Notes under the pieces: generated by a model
The model's database searches: none
What the model was told of the DNA's origin: nothing
Seen by the model: only the letters and a program-made list of their open reading frames with translations
Shown here: positions 61,817 through 64,000 of the stretch, one piece after another
Layout: each line of letters opens with the position of its first letter
How positions within the stretch are numbered: position 1 is the first letter of the stretch
Position numbers and translations under genes: made by a program
Assembly (NCBI GenBank): GCA_003255065.1
Contig: QAOA01006949.1
Coordinates: 500,899 to 564,898, forward strand
Direction of reading: 5' to 3'
Source: Cercis canadensis
Taxonomy: Eukaryota; Streptophyta; Magnoliopsida; Fabales; Fabaceae
Length of the DNA stretch: 64,000 bases

Positions 61817-64000
61817 ATGGCAGGCAATGGCCTGCCATCTTTGGGTCGTGTGAAGCTCACTGATCTAGTTCCTCCTGAAGGCTTACCTTCTGATTCCTAT
61901 AAAATATCAGTTTCAACTTTGTCACAGTCACTGGCTCAGTTTTCAGCTGCCATCATCCAGTTTCCAGCAAGTGATGGGGCTCTTTTAAGATCTTGTTTAG
62001 AATCTGGTCGCCTCTATTTCCATCAAAAGGCTTCATACCCACCTGCTGATATAATCCATACTAGTGAATCTCGTGAGTGGTGCAAGACGTCTGGTTACTA
62101 TGCAGATCCTCATTTGTGGCAAGAAACCTATGATTATAGACCAGGCTTGACTTCTTCAGAAACAAACAACTCAATTGAGCTCCCACCTGCAGGTTTGTCA
62201 GATATATTCGCTTTATTTGGCAAAGCAGCAAGGGATATTCTGGATGCCATTAGCTTCCATTTGAACTTGCGCAGCTCTCCATTCAGTGAAATACTGGATA
62301 ATGTTCCTCTGAGAAATAGAGAAATCTCATCTTCAGTCTTGTCTGTTTGCTGTCATGCTAGGCCCTCATTTCAGGGGACACAACACCATAATATAGCCAC
62401 TCAAGAGGATGGTCAGTTGGTTATGTATTCTGACCATGATCACCAAGTTGATAAAAGCTTGATATGTCTTGTTAAGTCAGACAAGGCAGGTTTGCATATA
62501 AGAGATTTTCAAGGTCGGTGGATTCTTGTGGATGGAGATCTGGGACCACAAGAAGCTGTTGTTTATCCTGGGCTTGCTCTGTATCAAGCAACTGCAGGCT
62601 ATGTGAACCCTGCATTGCACAAAACTGAGATTAATATGGAGGGTAATATGTATGGACGATGTTCTATAGCTTTCAAACTCATGCCTAAATCGATGACGAG
62701 CCTTAATTGTTCAGAGATGAGAGCTGCGGGTCATGGAGTTGAAGCTCAGTTCCAGCTTCCAGTTCCAGTGGATGACTTCATGCAAAGATCTCATCCAACT
62801 GATCATCTCTTTAACAGGCCTGCTTTCCAGTGCTTCAGTTTTCCACCAACCCAAGATGGTATGCAGCATTTTAACAACATTTTGAATCTTGTTTCTTGTG
62901 AATGCTATGTTCTCCAGAGTTGAATCTTAGAATCTGTTAATTTTAAGTTTTGATTCAGAGATGCCTATGGTGGTTTGCAATAGCTGTGAGTTTTCTAAGG
63001 GTGCTGATGGAATCACATTTGAATAAGTGTCTATTTCAAGCCATTCAAAATTTTCCTTTCCATATATGGCCAAAAAGAAAAGAAGCCTTTCCCACGTATG
63101 AAATTGAGCAAAACACGTTTATTGCATACTCCTAAGTAGAGGCAGAACTAGAGTAAGGAAATTGAGAGCCAATATCTCATTTGTGTTCTTTATAAATTTA
63201 TACATTTCATAAAGTTGGATTCTGTTAATGTTGGACTAGTGTCACTTCTGCTGTGAGAGTAGTCCTTAGCCAGAAGTTTTTAACAGCAGGTCCTTGGATC
63301 GATGAAATGCTGGTACAGGATCTATGAAGACCTTGATGCGGAGGAGGAAGCAAAATTCAAAAAGCAAACCGCTGCCACCTTCCAAGAGGTTGAGGCTTGA
63401 GGCACAGAGAGTACTGAAAGAGAGGGTCCAGGATATTGCAGATAAGAAAGGCATCAAGCTGCGGTTCTGTAATCTGAAGGAATGTGAAAGTCACATCCAC
63501 ACCCTAGATAGCCCATGTGCCAACATACGAATGGAGATTGGTTGGCCACCTGGAGTGCCCTTTGTTCATCCCCATGATTTACCTAACAAGGCAAAGCTTG
63601 GTTTTCTTGAGGCTTATGAACCTGGTTGGACAGCAGCCCATCATAACTTGGACAGGCTAGTCAACACTCGGCTAACTTTAACTGTAACTCTCTTTTTGCA
63701 AGTTTCATATCCACATGGCATGCTTATCATCACATGGCAGATTTCTTTTCTTATTTTATTTTTATTTTTATTTTTGCATCCATGCATGTATCCACATGAG
63801 TGCATTGCTTCCTTTGAGTGGTATGAATCTCTAATATGACTCATTCTGTCAAGTAAAATAGTTTATCACCTTCAAAGCTGAGGATTTACATGTTTTGTTT
63901 TCTAGGTAATAGAAAACTTTAGAGGATGTGCAACTTAATGGAAATTAGTTATTTTTCATACAATTTTTGAGGTTGCACAAATTTGTTTTGCATTACTTCA
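61817..64000 (+). CDS. Uncharacterised protein, 2-oxoglutarate/Fe(II) oxygenase-like N-terminal region (3' end missing)
   Basis: Exons at 61817-62858 and 63319-63683 join in frame (469 codons); the gene continues past the window. The first ATG gives MAGNGLPSLGRVKLTDLVPP. Residues ~195-300 follow the 2OG-oxygenase plan: MYSDHDHQVDKSLICLV at the HxD position, GLHIRDFQGRWILVDGD, GLALYQATAGYVNPALHKTE with the distal His, and RCSIAFKLMP at the RxS position. The metal site spacing (HxxD) is unusual, so activity is doubtful. After this domain comes a basic stretch (MRRRKQNSKSKPLPPSKRLR, a likely nuclear signal) and a conserved-looking block EIGWPPGVPFVHPHDLPNKA. I know plant proteins of this type only as uncharacterised. 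The second donor (ACT|GTAACT at 63684) is a guess. Confidence is high that it is a gene, moderate for the fold. Confidence 0.7.

Noticed and set aside
1-64000. CRISPR arrays, rRNA or tRNA genes
   Set aside because: No regularly spaced repeats were seen; the B-box-like sites lack a full cloverleaf and fit SINE-like repeats better.

Overview
This window is plant nuclear DNA from a eudicot. The evidence is AT-rich intergenic DNA, GT-AG introns, intron-split genes whose products match Arabidopsis-type families (PAT1, SR45, NAL1-like, SAUR, organellar YchF, two-BTB protein), plant MITEs and tRNA-derived SINE-like repeats. The species cannot be named from the sequence. It is a draft assembly: a 67-base N gap and eight isolated single N bases are present, four of the single Ns with a near-identical repeat of sequence on each side.

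Layout. 1-2300: 3' part of a BTB/POZ protein gene (+). 4.8-5.1 kb: a broken bHLH fragment (-). 6.5-6.8 kb: a small secreted cysteine-rich peptide gene with a frame break (+). 7.7-22.5 kb: a tandem pair of PAT1-type mRNA-decay genes (-), 890 and 827 codons plus stop when spliced as given here less the stop, with identical five-exon structure. 24.9-29.4 kb: an organellar-type YchF/Obg-like ATPase gene (+, 11 exons). 29.4-37.8 kb: gene-poor DNA with MITEs and SINE-like repeats. 37.9-38.2 kb: an intronless SAUR gene (+). 39.4-47.3 kb: a rearranged block of gene scraps and transposons. 47.5-53.0 kb: a NARROW LEAF 1-like trypsin-fold protease gene (+). 54.2-59.1 kb: splicing factor SR45 (+, 12 exons). 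61.8 kb to the end: the 5' part of a gene for an uncharacterised protein with a fold resembling 2-oxoglutarate/Fe(II) oxygenases (+).

The intact genes are mostly housekeeping RNA and protein regulators with no operon-like link. PAT1 acts in mRNA decapping and SR45 in splicing, but there is no evidence that their proximity is functional.

The most unusual part is 39.4-45.3 kb. It holds a fragment of SR45 with its intron, a piece of the NAL1-like upstream region, an inverted copy of the flank of the BTB gene (source 3.0-4.5 kb), two unrecognised exon-like fragments, a hAT element with a perfect 8-bp target duplication, a TIR element carrying an intron-containing piece of a DUF1685 gene, and a ~1.3 kb long inverted repeat able to fold into a hairpin. 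I did not find a clearly new biological system. The strongest candidates are this mosaic, the long hairpin, and the exact 63-residue internal duplication that separates the two PAT1 copies.
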